From assembly GCF_000993785.3 (NCBI RefSeq), contig NZ_CP009922.3, positions 3,782,001 to 3,846,000 of the forward strand: DNA of 64,000 nucleotides. The letters are read 5' to 3'. Under the pieces are notes generated by a model, which searched no databases, had not been told where the DNA came from, and saw only the letters and a program-made list of their open reading frames with translations. Shown piece by piece: positions 8,803-16,964 of the stretch (the first letter of the stretch is position 1; every line of letters begins with the position of its first letter). Both the position numbers and the translations under genes were made by a program. The stretch is from Streptomyces xiamenensis. GTDB lineage: Bacteria; Actinomycetota; Actinomycetes; Streptomycetales; Streptomycetaceae.

Positions 8803-9679
8803 ACCGGTCATTGTCGCGGATGCCCGCGAACAGGTCCGACTCGGGGATGGAGGTCTGCACGCGCGACTGGGCCAGCTCGTAGTCCTCCGTCGGCCACACC
8901 TCCTGCTGCACGTCCATCGGCACCCGGAACCAGCCGCCCTCCGGGTCGATCTGCGTGGCGTGCGCGATCAGCGCCTTGTCCCGCACCGGGAAGAACTCCG
9001 CGCAGGGCACGAACGTCGTCAGCGTGCGCCCCACCCGCTCCATCTCGTCCCAGCGCTCCAGCCACTCCCCGTACGGCGACTCCAGCCCGCGCGCCAGCAG
9101 CGCCTCGTGCAGCGCGACCGTGCGCGGCCGGTTGAAGCCCTGGTTGTAGTACAGCTTCAGCGGCGTCCACGGCTCACCCGCGTCCGGGTAGCGCTCCGGG
9201 TCGCCCGCCGCCTCGTACGCCACCATCGAGATCTTGTGCGTCATGATGTGGTCCGGGTGCGGGTAACCGCCGTTCTCGTCGTACGTGGTGATCACGTGCG
9301 GCTTGAACGAGCGGATCAGCGCCACCAGCGGCTCGGCCGCCGCCTCGACATCCTGGAGCCCGAAGCACCCCTCGGGCAGCGGCGGCAGCGGATCGCCCTC
9401 CGGCAGCCCGGAGTCCACGAACCCCAGCCACTCCTGCCGCACCCCGAGAATCTCCCGGGCCTCGGCCATCTCCTTCGCCCGTACCTCGTGAATGTTCTCC
9501 TCGATGTACGCGTCACCCTGGAGCTTCGGGTTGAGGATGGAACCCCGCTCGCCGCCGGTGCAGGTGACGACGAGGACGTCCACCCCCTCGGAGACGTACT
9601 TCGCCATCGTCGCGGCGCCCTTGCTCGACTCGTCGTCGGGGTGGGCGTGCACGGCCATGAGCCGCAGCTGCTTGGTCAA
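8795..9679 (-). CDS. mca: Mycothiol S-conjugate amidase
   Basis: This is a 294-residue LmbE/PIG-L family zinc hydrolase. It cleaves mycothiol adducts of toxins and antibiotics, releasing a mercapturic acid for export. The zinc site is AHPDDE (residues about 12-17) with a second histidine motif at YPHPDHI. CTGGERGSILNPKL matches Mca rather than the deacetylase MshB. It is divergent from the DUF4307 gene. Mycothiol is specific to actinobacteria, so the gene supports the taxonomic call. It could also detoxify reactive polyketide intermediates, but it is normally a core gene. Confidence 0.93.
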   Translation of the reverse strand: MTKQLRLMAVHAHPDDESSKGAATMAKYVSEGVDVLVVTCTGGERGSILNPKLQGDAYIEENIHEVRAKEMAEAREILGVRQEWLGFVDSGLPEGDPLPPLPEGCFGLQDVEAAAEPLVALIRSFKPHVITTYDENGGYPHPDHIMTHKISMVAYEAAGDPERYPDAGEPWTPLKLYYNQGFNRPRTVALHEALLARGLESPYGEWLERWDEMERVGRTLTTFVPCAEFFPVRDKALIAHATQIDPEGGWFRVPMDVQQEVWPTEDYELAQSRVQTSIPESDLFAGIRDNDRYE

Positions 9680-9692
9680 GGCTCGATCCTCG

Positions 9693-9722
9693 TGTCTTGG
9701 TCCTGGAGTCGCCTTCTATAGT
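9693..9722 (+). promoter_or_regulatory. Candidate promoter of the DUF4307 gene
   Basis: A clear -10-like TATAGT lies at 9717-9722, about 85 bp before the DUF4307 start, in the mca/DUF4307 divergent gap. A -35-like TGTCTTGG stretch is upstream, although the spacing is not ideal. Confidence 0.4.
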
Positions 9723-9806
9723 GACTGATGGACCGGCTCGGGATATTCCCGTCCGTCCCGCCCAAGACACCCCGCCGATCCCACGCCCACCGCCGGAGGA
9801 CGCACC

Positions 9807-10217
9807 ATGGCTACCGTTCGTGACGGCGTGCCCGAGGGGCGCTACGGCCGGACCGGCACCGACGCCGACGCTCGCACCGACCGGCGGCTGAAGATCACCG
9901 GCCTCGTGCTCGGCGTGCTGCTGCTCGCCTTCGTCGGCTGGGCGGGCGTCTCCTACATCTCCGGGCAGAAGGTCACCGCAGAGGTGACCGGATTCACGGT
10001 CACCTCCGACACCGAGGTCTCGGTGAATATCGCCGTGCGCAAGCCCGCCTCCGTCACCGGCGTCTGCACCGTGCGCTCGCAGGCCGCCGACGGTCTCGAA
10101 GTCGGCCGGGCCGAGTTCCGTTTCGAGGAGAACAGCGACTCGGTGCACCGTTCCGTGGTGCTGAGGACCACCGAACTCGCCACCTCGGCCGAGCTGATGG
10201 GCTGCGCCGAGGGCTGA
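9807..10217 (+). CDS. DUF4307 family membrane protein
   Basis: This 136-residue protein has an N-terminal RYGRTG motif, one transmembrane helix (ITGLVLGVLLLAFVGWAGVSYI, about residues 30-52) and an extracytoplasmic beta-rich domain that includes CTVRSQ and ends near LMGCAEG. This is the usual DUF4307 layout, and it commonly sits next to mca and greA in actinobacteria. The function is unknown. A plausible start is the ATG at 9807 (MATVRDG), preceded by GGAGGA. Confidence 0.85.
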   Translation: MATVRDGVPEGRYGRTGTDADARTDRRLKITGLVLGVLLLAFVGWAGVSYISGQKVTAEVTGFTVTSDTEVSVNIAVRKPASVTGVCTVRSQAADGLEVGRAEFRFEENSDSVHRSVVLRTTELATSAELMGCAEG

Positions 10218-10427
10218 CCGGTCCTGACCCCCGTCCCCGCCGGGGTCGGCTCGTGTGGGTTTGCCCACGTCCGGACGGGGTAAATCCTTTCGCAAATCGA
10301 TCGGCGTTGTTAGGGTCGACGTTTCGATCGCTGATTCGCCCACCCAGGAGCGCTGCCTTCCGGGCGGGCGATGTTTTTGTATCGACCCTCCGTTGTATCC
10401 ATCATCACCCGTACCCGAGGAGCACCT

Positions 10428-10925
10428 GTGACCCAGACCAGCGACACTGTCACCTGGCTGACCCAGGAGGCGTATGACCAGCTGAAGACGGAGCTGGAGT
10501 ATCTGTCGGGTCCCGCGCGCATCGAGATCGCCAGGAAGATCGAGGCCGCCCGGGAAGAGGGCGACCTCAAGGAGAACGCCGGTTATCACGCGGCGAAGGA
10601 AGAGCAGGGCAAGCAGGAGGCGCGGGTGCGCCAGCTGACCCAGCTGCTGGAAAGCGCGCAGGTCGGACAGGCTCCGGCGGACACCGGCGTGGTCGCCCCC
10701 GGCATGGTCGTCACGATCGCCTTCGACGGCGACGAGGACGACACCATGACGTTTCTGCTCGCCTCCCGCGAATTCGCCACCTCGGACATCGAGACGTATT
10801 CGCCGAAGTCACCGCTGGGCAGTGGCGTCAATGGCAAGAAGGTGGGACAGGACGCGCAGTACGAGCTGCCGAACGGTTCCGTCGCCACCGTGCGGGTCCT
10901 GGAGGCCAAGCCCTATCAGGCGTGA
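10428..10925 (+). CDS. greA: Transcription elongation factor GreA
   Basis: The protein has 165 residues. I take the GTG at 10428 (VTQTSDTVTWLTQEAYDQL), preceded by GAGGAG, because in-frame upstream sequence is not GreA-like. The N-terminal coiled coil carries the conserved acidic GDLKENAGYHAAKEEQG tip that reaches the RNA polymerase active site to trigger transcript cleavage. The C-terminal FKBP-like domain includes SPLGSGVNGKKVGQ. A -10-like TTGTTAGGGT lies about 120 bp upstream. Convergent hairpins separate it from the exporter at 11.2 kb. Confidence 0.95.
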   Translation: MTQTSDTVTWLTQEAYDQLKTELEYLSGPARIEIARKIEAAREEGDLKENAGYHAAKEEQGKQEARVRQLTQLLESAQVGQAPADTGVVAPGMVVTIAFDGDEDDTMTFLLASREFATSDIETYSPKSPLGSGVNGKKVGQDAQYELPNGSVATVRVLEAKPYQA

Positions 10926-11039
10926 GTCCCGCCCGCCCCGCTGAAACCCGCAGAACACCGTGGAATGCCTCCGCGCCCGCCGCGCGGGGGCATATCTGCG
11001 TCCGGGAAACGTACCGGCGCGGCTGCGCGTTGCGGTGCC

Positions 11040-11063
11040 GCCGGGGCGGTTTTTCGCCCCGGC
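11040..11063 (+). terminator. greA terminator hairpin
   Basis: GCCGGGGCG (11040-11048) and CGCCCCGGC (11055-11063) form a perfect 9-bp stem around a T-rich loop, about 115 bp after the greA stop. Confidence 0.6.
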
Positions 11064-11143
11064 CCTTAACACCGCCGCCCGTGTGCCGGTGCGTTTTCCG
11101 GAATACCGCGGGGGCGGCGGCACATCCGCGCCGGCCGAGAGCA

Positions 11144-11179
11144 CCGGGCCGTGGTGTCCGGTGGGACACCACGGCCCGG
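11144..11179. terminator. Strong bidirectional terminator between greA and the ABC exporter
   Basis: A perfect 16-bp stem (11144-11159 with 11164-11179) closes a 4-nt loop. It lies 24 bp from the stop of the convergent minus-strand permease. It marks the boundary between the core region and the exporter/cluster side. Confidence 0.75.
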
Positions 11180-11202
11180 GAGGTGCCGCCCGACAGGGTG
11201 GG

Positions 11203-12033
11203 TCAGGCGTCGCGGCGCTTGAGCAGATAGGCGGCGAGGGCGAGCAGGGCGGCCGTCCACAGGCACAACACCCCGAAGCCCTGCCAGGGCGAGAGCAGAT
11301 CGTCCGGACCCTGCACCGCCTGCCCGATCAGCGGGCCGGCCTCGGTGGGGAGGTAGGCGTTGAGGTACTCGCCGAGCTTCCCGGGCAGCAGCTGGGCCAT
11401 CGGCGCCACCACGAAGACGAACGCGATCACCCCGGTGATCCCGGCCGCCGGGTGCCGGAAGATCGCCCCGATGGCGAGCGCGAACAGTCCGAGTACGGCC
11501 AGATACAGTCCGCTGCCCACCACGGCCCGGAACACGCCGGGGTCACCGAGAGAGACCGGGGCCTTCTCCTCCAGCATGGCGGCGCCTATGAAGAACGAGG
11601 CGAACGCGGCGACCACACTCACCGCCAGCACCAGCAGCGAGAACACCGTCGCCTTGGCGGCCAGCATCGGCACCCGGCGGGGCACGGCCAGCAGGCTGGC
11701 CCGGATCATGCCGGTGGAGTACTCGGAGGCGATCACCAGCACGCCCAGCACACAGATGGCGAGCTGGCCCACCAGGAACCCGCTGGCCAGGATGACCCCG
11801 GCGGGGTCCGCCACGATCAGCGCGAGGTCCGCCTCGCTGGTGTTGTCCCACTCGCTCACGGCCAGGGCGACGAGCCCGGCCGTGAAGCCGGGGAAGAGGA
11901 TGAGCAGCAGCGCGAGAGACCAGATCGTCGACCGTACCGAGCGGATCTTGGTCCACTCCGACTGCATCAGCCGGCCGAAGCCGGCCTGCCGGGTCTCCGG
12001 ATCGGCGACGGTCACGGCGGTGACGGTGCTCAT
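11203..12033 (-). CDS. ABC-2 family transporter permease
   Basis: This 276-residue protein has an N-terminal cytosolic segment ending QSEWTKIRSVRST and about six membrane helices (for example WSLALLLILFPGFTAGLVALAV and GVIAFVFVVAPMAQLL). It is the permease partner of the upstream ATPase; the two genes overlap in an ATGA at 12030-12033. The substrate is unknown. The promoter region upstream of the pair shares a motif with two cluster VOC genes, which suggests co-regulation. Confidence 0.88.
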   Translation of the reverse strand: MSTVTAVTVADPETRQAGFGRLMQSEWTKIRSVRSTIWSLALLLILFPGFTAGLVALAVSEWDNTSEADLALIVADPAGVILASGFLVGQLAICVLGVLVIASEYSTGMIRASLLAVPRRVPMLAAKATVFSLLVLAVSVVAAFASFFIGAAMLEEKAPVSLGDPGVFRAVVGSGLYLAVLGLFALAIGAIFRHPAAGITGVIAFVFVVAPMAQLLPGKLGEYLNAYLPTEAGPLIGQAVQGPDDLLSPWQGFGVLCLWTAALLALAAYLLKRRDA

Positions 12034-12974
12034 GCGGTACCTCCCCGCTTCCCGTTGGTGGCACCGGTGCCGCCGGTCGCCCCGTACTCCACGCTGTCGC
12101 GCGTCAGTTCCATGAACGCCTCCTCCAGCGAGCCGCGCCGCGGCACGACCTCGTGGAGCACATGTCCGCCGGCCGCCGCGATCTCGCCGATCCGGCCGGT
12201 CTCCAGGTTCTCGACGGTCAGTTCACCGGCGCCGCTCTGCGTCACCGTGCCGCCGGCCCGCGCGATGTCCTCCTTGAGCGCCTCGGCGTCGGGGCTGCGC
12301 ACCAGCACCGACAGGGCCCCGCTGCGTTCGATGAACTCGTCCATCGAGCAGTCCGCCACCAGCCGGCCCCGGCCGATGACGATGAGGTGTTCGGCGGTCA
12401 CCGCCATCTCGTTCATCAGATGGCTGGAGACCAGGACGGTCCTGCCCTCGGCCGCGAGGTCCTTCATCAGGGTGCGGATCCACAGGATGCCCTCCGGGTC
12501 GAGCCCGTTGACCGGCTCGTCCAGGATGAGCACCGACGGGTCGCCCAGCAGCGCGGCGGCGATGCCCAGCCGCTGCCCCATGCCCAGGGAGAAGCCCCCG
12601 GCGCGCTTGCGCGCGACCTCCTTCAGACCGACCAGTTCCAGCACCTCGTCCACCCGCTTGGTGCCCAGGCCCTGGGTCTGGGCCAGGCACAGCAGATGGT
12701 TGTAGGCGCTGCGGCCGGTGTGCACGGCCTTGGCCTCCAGCAGGGCCCCGGCCACCCGCAGCGGCTGCGGCAGGTCCTGGTAGTGCCGGCCGCCGATGGT
12801 GGCGTCACCGCTGTCGGGGCGGTCCAGCCCCAGCAGCAGCCGCATGGTGGTCGACTTCCCGGCGCCGTTGGGGCCCAGGAAGCCGGTCACCTTGCCCGGT
12901 TCGACCGAGAAGGAAAGATCGGCCACGGCGGTCTTCTCGCCGTAGCGCTTGGTCAGGTTCTTGGCTTCAATCAT
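12030..12974 (-). CDS. ABC transporter ATP-binding protein
   Basis: The protein has 314 residues from MIEAKNLTKRYGEK; an ATG three codons upstream (12983) is an alternative. Visible motifs are Walker A GPNGAGKSTT (about 38-47), signature FSLGMGQRLGIA, Walker B VLILDEPVNGLDP and the H-loop SSHLMNE. It is a drug or antimicrobial-type ABC-2 ATPase. Its upstream region is shared with the divergent LnmK-like gene. Confidence 0.9.
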   Translation of the reverse strand: MIEAKNLTKRYGEKTAVADLSFSVEPGKVTGFLGPNGAGKSTTMRLLLGLDRPDSGDATIGGRHYQDLPQPLRVAGALLEAKAVHTGRSAYNHLLCLAQTQGLGTKRVDEVLELVGLKEVARKRAGGFSLGMGQRLGIAAALLGDPSVLILDEPVNGLDPEGILWIRTLMKDLAAEGRTVLVSSHLMNEMAVTAEHLIVIGRGRLVADCSMDEFIERSGALSVLVRSPDAEALKEDIARAGGTVTQSGAGELTVENLETGRIGEIAAAGGHVLHEVVPRRGSLEEAFMELTRDSVEYGATGGTGATNGKRGGTA

Positions 12975-13071
12975 CCGTCTCATCCCGGCTAGTGCCACTA
13001 GAGGTCGAGGGGAGAAGTGCGTGGCAGCACATCGCGCACGCTGAACCCGGACTTCGCCGCCCAGGGGCATC

Positions 13072-13115
13072 ACGCTACGGGCGAAGTACCGTGCCGGGCT
13101 TCTCCGTTCCTGACC
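13072..13115 (-). promoter_or_regulatory. Shared GGTCAGGA...TAGCGT element upstream of the ABC exporter
   Basis: Read on the minus strand, GGTCAGGA (13115-13108) is followed by a GGAGAAGC stretch, with TAGCGT 38 bp from the first base (13077-13072). The same layout occurs upstream of two VOC genes (21103-21145 and 38993-39036). TAGCGT could be a -10 element. What binds GGTCAGGA is unknown. Confidence 0.5.
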
Positions 13116-13149
13116 GGCTGCCGCGCTTCCGGCGGGTGTGCGGGGCGGG

Positions 13150-13192
13150 TCCACCGGCGCTCGACCGCAGCTGTGGGCGGCCCCGGCACGCT
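13150..13192 (+). promoter_or_regulatory. SARP-type promoter of the LnmK-like gene
   Basis: TCCACCG (13150) and TCGACCG (13161) are direct repeats with an 11-bp period. A degenerate third copy, TGTGGGC, lies at 13172, and CACGCT (13187-13192) sits 8 bp after it. This is the arrangement expected of a SARP binding site with its -10 element. Four other promoters in the window keep the same spacing. Confidence 0.75.
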
Positions 13193-13225
13193 GCCAGAGC
13201 ACCGCAGCCACGAAGGAGCCACGGA

Positions 13226-13240
13226 ATGGCGGACTCATGA
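13226..13240 (+). other. Four-codon mini-ORF (MADS) overlapping the LnmK-like start
   Basis: ATGGCGGACTCATGA encodes Met-Ala-Asp-Ser-stop, and its stop overlaps the real start at 13237. The same ATGGCGGAC words open the HemY-like and KR genes behind similar leaders. It therefore looks like the remnant of a copied leader, possibly acting in translational coupling. Confidence 0.6.
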
Positions 13241-14223
13241 CCACCGATGTCGCCCCGCTCGCGGGCCCCGGCCGGCCGCCGGTCACCCGGGGCCGGGACG
13301 GCTGGCTGGACCGTGTCGAGCTGATCACCCCCGCCATGTGCGGGCCCAACGCGCTGTTCGTCGGCCAGCTCGGGGACTGGACCTGGGACGCGGTGGGCGC
13401 CTCCTGCGGCGTCGACCCGTACACCGCGGCCGACCCCGACGGCGAGCCGGTCTATCTGTCCTTCGCCTACTTCCGGGTCCGGTCCGACACCGGACTGAGC
13501 GCCGATGAACTGACCTTCGGCGACCGGCTGCGGGTCCGGTCCAAGGTGCTCTCCGGCGGCGGGGACTCGCTGCTGACGGTGCACCGGGTGACGCGTGACG
13601 GCGCGGGCGCGGCCCCCGCCACCGGGCCGTCGGACGCCGACGGGGTGGACGGGTTCTTCCGCTACGACACACCCGGCTGCATCCATGTGGAGAACTTCAA
13701 CCGCTGGGTGAAGCGTTCGGGGCACGACACCAACCACGGCCTGCGCCGGGCGACTCCGGCCGGCTTCCGCGCGGACCACCTGCCACAGGTCCCCGACGCG
13801 CACACCCCGCGGCGGATCTGGGCACAGGCACGGCAGAGCGCGTCGCTGCGCACCCCGGCGGAACCGGCACCGCGGGCCCGGCTCTCCCTCACCTACCGGG
13901 TGAGCGCGAGCCGGGATCTGAACGGGGTCGGACTGCTCTACTTCGCGTCCTACTTCTCGATCGTCGACTGGGCCGTGCTGTCCCTGTGGCACCACCTCGG
14001 TCTGGAATCGGCCGACTTCCTGCGCCGCCGCGTGCTGGACCGGCAGCTGTGCTACCTCGCCAACGCCAACGCCGACGACCTGCTGGACGTCGAGGTGACC
14101 ACCCACCGGGACGCCGCCGGCGCGCAGGTGGTCGATGTGACGCTGCGGCTGCGGGACGGCGGACTGCTGGCCGTGGCGCGCCAGCGCGTGGACCGCGGCC
14201 CGGACGGTACGGGCCGCGGGTGA
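13237..14223 (+). CDS. LnmK-like bifunctional acyltransferase/decarboxylase (starter unit)
   Basis: This 328-residue protein resembles the LnmK double-hotdog family. LnmK loads methylmalonyl from CoA, decarboxylates it and leaves propionyl on an ACP. Family-like segments are VELITPAMCGPNALFVGQLGDWTWD (near residue 30), FFRYDTPGCIHVENFNRWVKR (about 140-165) and DLNGVGLLYFASYFSIVDWAVLS (about 225-250). The ATG at 13237 follows the SARP-type promoter and an AAGGAG. It converges on an ACP gene, so enzyme and carrier sit side by side. In known systems (leinamycin, lomaiviticin) such proteins make propionyl-ACP. Propionyl as the starter here is inference. Confidence 0.82.
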   Translation: MTTDVAPLAGPGRPPVTRGRDGWLDRVELITPAMCGPNALFVGQLGDWTWDAVGASCGVDPYTAADPDGEPVYLSFAYFRVRSDTGLSADELTFGDRLRVRSKVLSGGGDSLLTVHRVTRDGAGAAPATGPSDADGVDGFFRYDTPGCIHVENFNRWVKRSGHDTNHGLRRATPAGFRADHLPQVPDAHTPRRIWAQARQSASLRTPAEPAPRARLSLTYRVSASRDLNGVGLLYFASYFSIVDWAVLSLWHHLGLESADFLRRRVLDRQLCYLANANADDLLDVEVTTHRDAAGAQVVDVTLRLRDGGLLAVARQRVDRGPDGTGRG

Positions 14224-14230
14224 ACGCTCT

Positions 14231-14257
14231 CCCGGCGGCCCGGATCAGGCCGCCGGG
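14231..14257. terminator. Convergent terminator between the LnmK-like and ACP genes
   Basis: CCCGGCGGCC (14231-14240) and GGCCGCCGGG (14248-14257) form a perfect 10-bp stem with a 7-nt loop. The right arm overlaps the ACP stop codon. Confidence 0.65.
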
Positions 14258-14496
14258 ATCCGGGCGTTGACGAAGTCCACCAGGTTTCGCGGGGTCAGGA
14301 CCCGCTCCAGATCGGCCTCGGGGATCACGACGCCGTATTCCCGCCGGATCCGTGTGTGCGTCTCCAGCTGCGCCAGCGAGTCGTAGCCGAGTGCGTCGAA
14401 GGCCAGGTCCGGCGCGGCCTCGAACGACTGCCAGTCGCCCTCCCACACGTACTGGCGCATGATGCCCTCAAGTTCCCGCAGAGTGATCCGCTGCAC
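14245..14496 (-). CDS. Acyl carrier protein, probable starter-unit ACP
   Basis: The protein has 83 residues from a GTG at 14496 preceded by GAGAGAAGAGG; a GTG at 14529 is an alternative. The phosphopantetheine serine is in LGYDSLAQLET. It is the last gene of the minus-strand PKS operon and converges on the LnmK-like gene. It diverges from the second ACP at 24.9 kb. By analogy with Lom62/Lom63-type pairs I infer it carries the starter acyl group, but the two ACPs could have swapped roles. Confidence 0.85.
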   Translation of the reverse strand: MQRITLRELEGIMRQYVWEGDWQSFEAAPDLAFDALGYDSLAQLETHTRIRREYGVVIPEADLERVLTPRNLVDFVNARIPAA

Positions 14497-14611
14497 GACT
14501 GCCTCTTCTCTCCTGGCCGGTCGGGTCACCCCGAGCCTGCGGCCCGTTGCTGGAGGGGCGCTCGAAGCCCGGCGGAAGCTCCGGCCGGGCCGCCGCCACC
14601 GGGAGGGGAGG

Positions 14612-15661
14612 TCAGAGCCCGGCCAGCCCCAGCCGGGCGACCGCCGCCGCGAAGTGCCCGGCCTCCGCGCCGGGTCCCGCCGACGGCGGGCCGAGCAGCG
14701 ACAGCACCGCGCACCCGCCCGAGCGGACCTTCGGCAGCTGCCGGGCGAGCGTCGTCAGGCCCTGTCCCGGACCGCACTCGATCAGCAGATCGGGTCCGTC
14801 CGCGACCAGTTCGCCGAGCGCCGGCCAGAAGAGCACGGGATCCACCGGCTGCCGGGCCCAGTACGCCGGGTCCACCGCTTCGGTGTCGGTGAGGCGGGCG
14901 GCGGTGTATCCGGAGACCATGGGAATCCGGGGCGGGCGCGCGGGCAGCGCGGCCAGCATCGGGAGGGAGGCGTCGGCCAGCGGCCGGAGCACCGTGCTGT
15001 GGAACGGCGCCTTCGAGTGCACCGGCGCCCACCGGAGCCCGGCCGCGCCCAGCGCGTCCAGCACCGCGGCCAGCGGCTCCCGGGCGCCGGCGATCACCGT
15101 CTGCCGGGGCGCGTTGAGGGCCCCGATGTCAACCCCCGGGCGCAGATGCGGGGTGATCTCCGCCCGGGAGGCCGCGACGGCCGCCATGCCGCCCGCCGGG
15201 GCGCCGTTCAGCCGTCCGATCCGGTCCAGCACGATCCGTACCGCGTCGGTCAGGCCGAAGACCCCGGCCAGGGCGGCGGCGGCCAGCTCGCCGACGCTGT
15301 GGCCGAGCAGGGCGGCCGGTCGCAGCCCGAGGTCGATGAGCACCCGGCCCAGCGCGTGGTCGAGAGCGAACAGCAGCGGCTGGGAGCGGTGGAAGTGGTG
15401 GATGGACAGGGCAGGTTCGGCGGCCAGCCAGTCCGAGCGCAGCGCGTCACCGGCGGCGCCCATGGCCGCGAACACCGTGTCGACGGCTGCCGTGAACGCC
15501 GGCAGGTCCCGGTACAGGCCGGTGCCCATGCCCGGGTACTGGGCGCCCTGCCCGGGCAGCAGCAGCGCGGGCCGGGCAGCCGTACGGTGGGGCGCCGGGG
15601 GCCCCTGCCGGGCCGGCGGATGGCCGGGGCGGCCGGCTTGCGGGGTGTCACCAGCGGCCAT
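14612..15661 (-). CDS. Discrete acyltransferase (FabD/DpsD-like)
   Basis: This 349-residue protein has the AT fold signatures LLPGQGAQYPGMGTGLY near residue 30 and the nucleophile motif LGHSVGELAAAAL near residue 120. A PFHS motif lies near residue 220, where specificity residues sit in other ATs. Discrete ATs occur in type II systems with non-acetate starters (DpsD, GilP). It may feed malonyl to the extender ACP or assist priming; sequence alone does not decide. I chose the ATG at 15661 because it follows GGGAGAAAGG. It lies between CLF and ACP in the operon. Confidence 0.88.
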   Translation of the reverse strand: MAAGDTPQAGRPGHPPARQGPPAPHRTAARPALLLPGQGAQYPGMGTGLYRDLPAFTAAVDTVFAAMGAAGDALRSDWLAAEPALSIHHFHRSQPLLFALDHALGRVLIDLGLRPAALLGHSVGELAAAALAGVFGLTDAVRIVLDRIGRLNGAPAGGMAAVAASRAEITPHLRPGVDIGALNAPRQTVIAGAREPLAAVLDALGAAGLRWAPVHSKAPFHSTVLRPLADASLPMLAALPARPPRIPMVSGYTAARLTDTEAVDPAYWARQPVDPVLFWPALGELVADGPDLLIECGPGQGLTTLARQLPKVRSGGCAVLSLLGPPSAGPGAEAGHFAAAVARLGLAGL

Positions 15662-15683
15662 GACGGGCCTTTCTCCCAAGCGG

Positions 15684-16964
15684 TCAGTGGTCGGCTGGTG
15701 CCGGGGTCCGGCGCCGGGTCGCCCCCGGTCCCCGGACGGCCGCTACCGCGCCTCTTCCCGGGGGGCGCAGCACCATCGCGGAGTTGAAGCCGCCCCGGCC
15801 CCGGGCGATCACCAGCGCCGCCCCCGGCTGCCAGGGCCGGGGTGCGTCGAGGACCAGGTCGAGCGAGGCGGCGGCCGGGGTACGGACGTTGATGGTGGGC
15901 GGGATGAGCCCGTCGCGGATCGCCAGCAGGGCGCACGCCAGATCGGCGGGGGCGCCGCCGGAACTCATCCGGCCGGTCATCGTCTTGGGGGCGGTGACGG
16001 GCACCGCACCGGGCCCGAAGACGGCCTCGATCGCCTCGGCCTCGACCCGGTCCTCCCGGAGGGTGCCCGCGCCGTCGGCGAAGACCACGCGGATGTCGGA
16101 CGGATCCACGGCGGCGTCCGCGAGTGCCGTCTCGACGGCGCGGCGCAGGCCCGGTTCGCCGCCGTGCCGGGCGGCGGCGTCGAACGTCGCCCCGTACCCG
16201 GCGATCTCGCCGTACACCCGGGCGCCGCGGGCGCGGGCCGCTCCGGCCTCCTCGATGACGAGGATGGCGCCGCCCTCGCCGGGCACATGGCCCTGGGCCC
16301 GGGTGTCGAAGGGCACGTAGGCGGTGTCCGGGTCGTCCCCGGTGCTCAATCCCCTGCCGCTGATGCGCGAGACCCAGCCGTAGGGGCAGAAGGAGCTGTC
16401 GACGCCCCCGGAGACGATGAGCCGGGCACCCTTGCGGATGTTCCGCCGGGCCTGGGCCACGGCGTCCAGCCCGCCCGCCTGGTCGCCGACCACGACCCCG
16501 GCCGGGCCGCGCAGGCCGTGCCGGATGGAGATCTGCCCCGTGTTGACGGCGTAGAACCAGGCGAAGGACATGTAGACGCTGACGTGTTCGGGGCCCGCGG
16601 TCCACAGCTGGTCCAGCTCCCGCTGCCCGTACTCGAAGCCGCCGAACGCCCCGGCCGTCGTCACCCCCATCTCGGTGCTCTGGTACGCGTCCGGCTCCAG
16701 CCGGGCGTCCGCCAGTGCCCAGTCGGAGGCCGCCAGGGCGATCTGGGTCATCCGGTCGGTCTGCGGGATGAGCCGGCTGGGCAGATGGTCGGCGGGGTCG
16801 AAGCCGGGCAGCTCGCCGCCGAGCCGGGAGGGGTAGCCGCTCACGTCGAACCGGCTGACGGTGCCGATGCCCGACTCCCCGCGCAGGGTCGCCGACCAGA
16901 AGTCCTCCGTGCCCAGGCCGTTGGGCGCCGCGACGCCGATCCCGGTGATGGCTGTGGTGGTCAT
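15684..16964 (-). CDS. Type II PKS chain length factor (KS-beta)
   Basis: This 426-residue ketosynthase homologue has the active-site cysteine replaced by glutamine (VVVGDQAGGLDA), the hallmark of KS-beta subunits. It pairs with KS-alpha to set chain length and to decarboxylate malonyl-ACP. Other features are the GIGVAAPNGLG start, VPGEGGAILV and the C-terminal GRGGFNSAMVL. Its ATG overlaps the KS stop (ATGA at 16961-16964), so the two are translationally coupled. Confidence 0.94.
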   Translation of the reverse strand: MTTTAITGIGVAAPNGLGTEDFWSATLRGESGIGTVSRFDVSGYPSRLGGELPGFDPADHLPSRLIPQTDRMTQIALAASDWALADARLEPDAYQSTEMGVTTAGAFGGFEYGQRELDQLWTAGPEHVSVYMSFAWFYAVNTGQISIRHGLRGPAGVVVGDQAGGLDAVAQARRNIRKGARLIVSGGVDSSFCPYGWVSRISGRGLSTGDDPDTAYVPFDTRAQGHVPGEGGAILVIEEAGAARARGARVYGEIAGYGATFDAAARHGGEPGLRRAVETALADAAVDPSDIRVVFADGAGTLREDRVEAEAIEAVFGPGAVPVTAPKTMTGRMSSGGAPADLACALLAIRDGLIPPTINVRTPAAASLDLVLDAPRPWQPGAALVIARGRGGFNSAMVLRPPGRGAVAAVRGPGATRRRTPAPADH

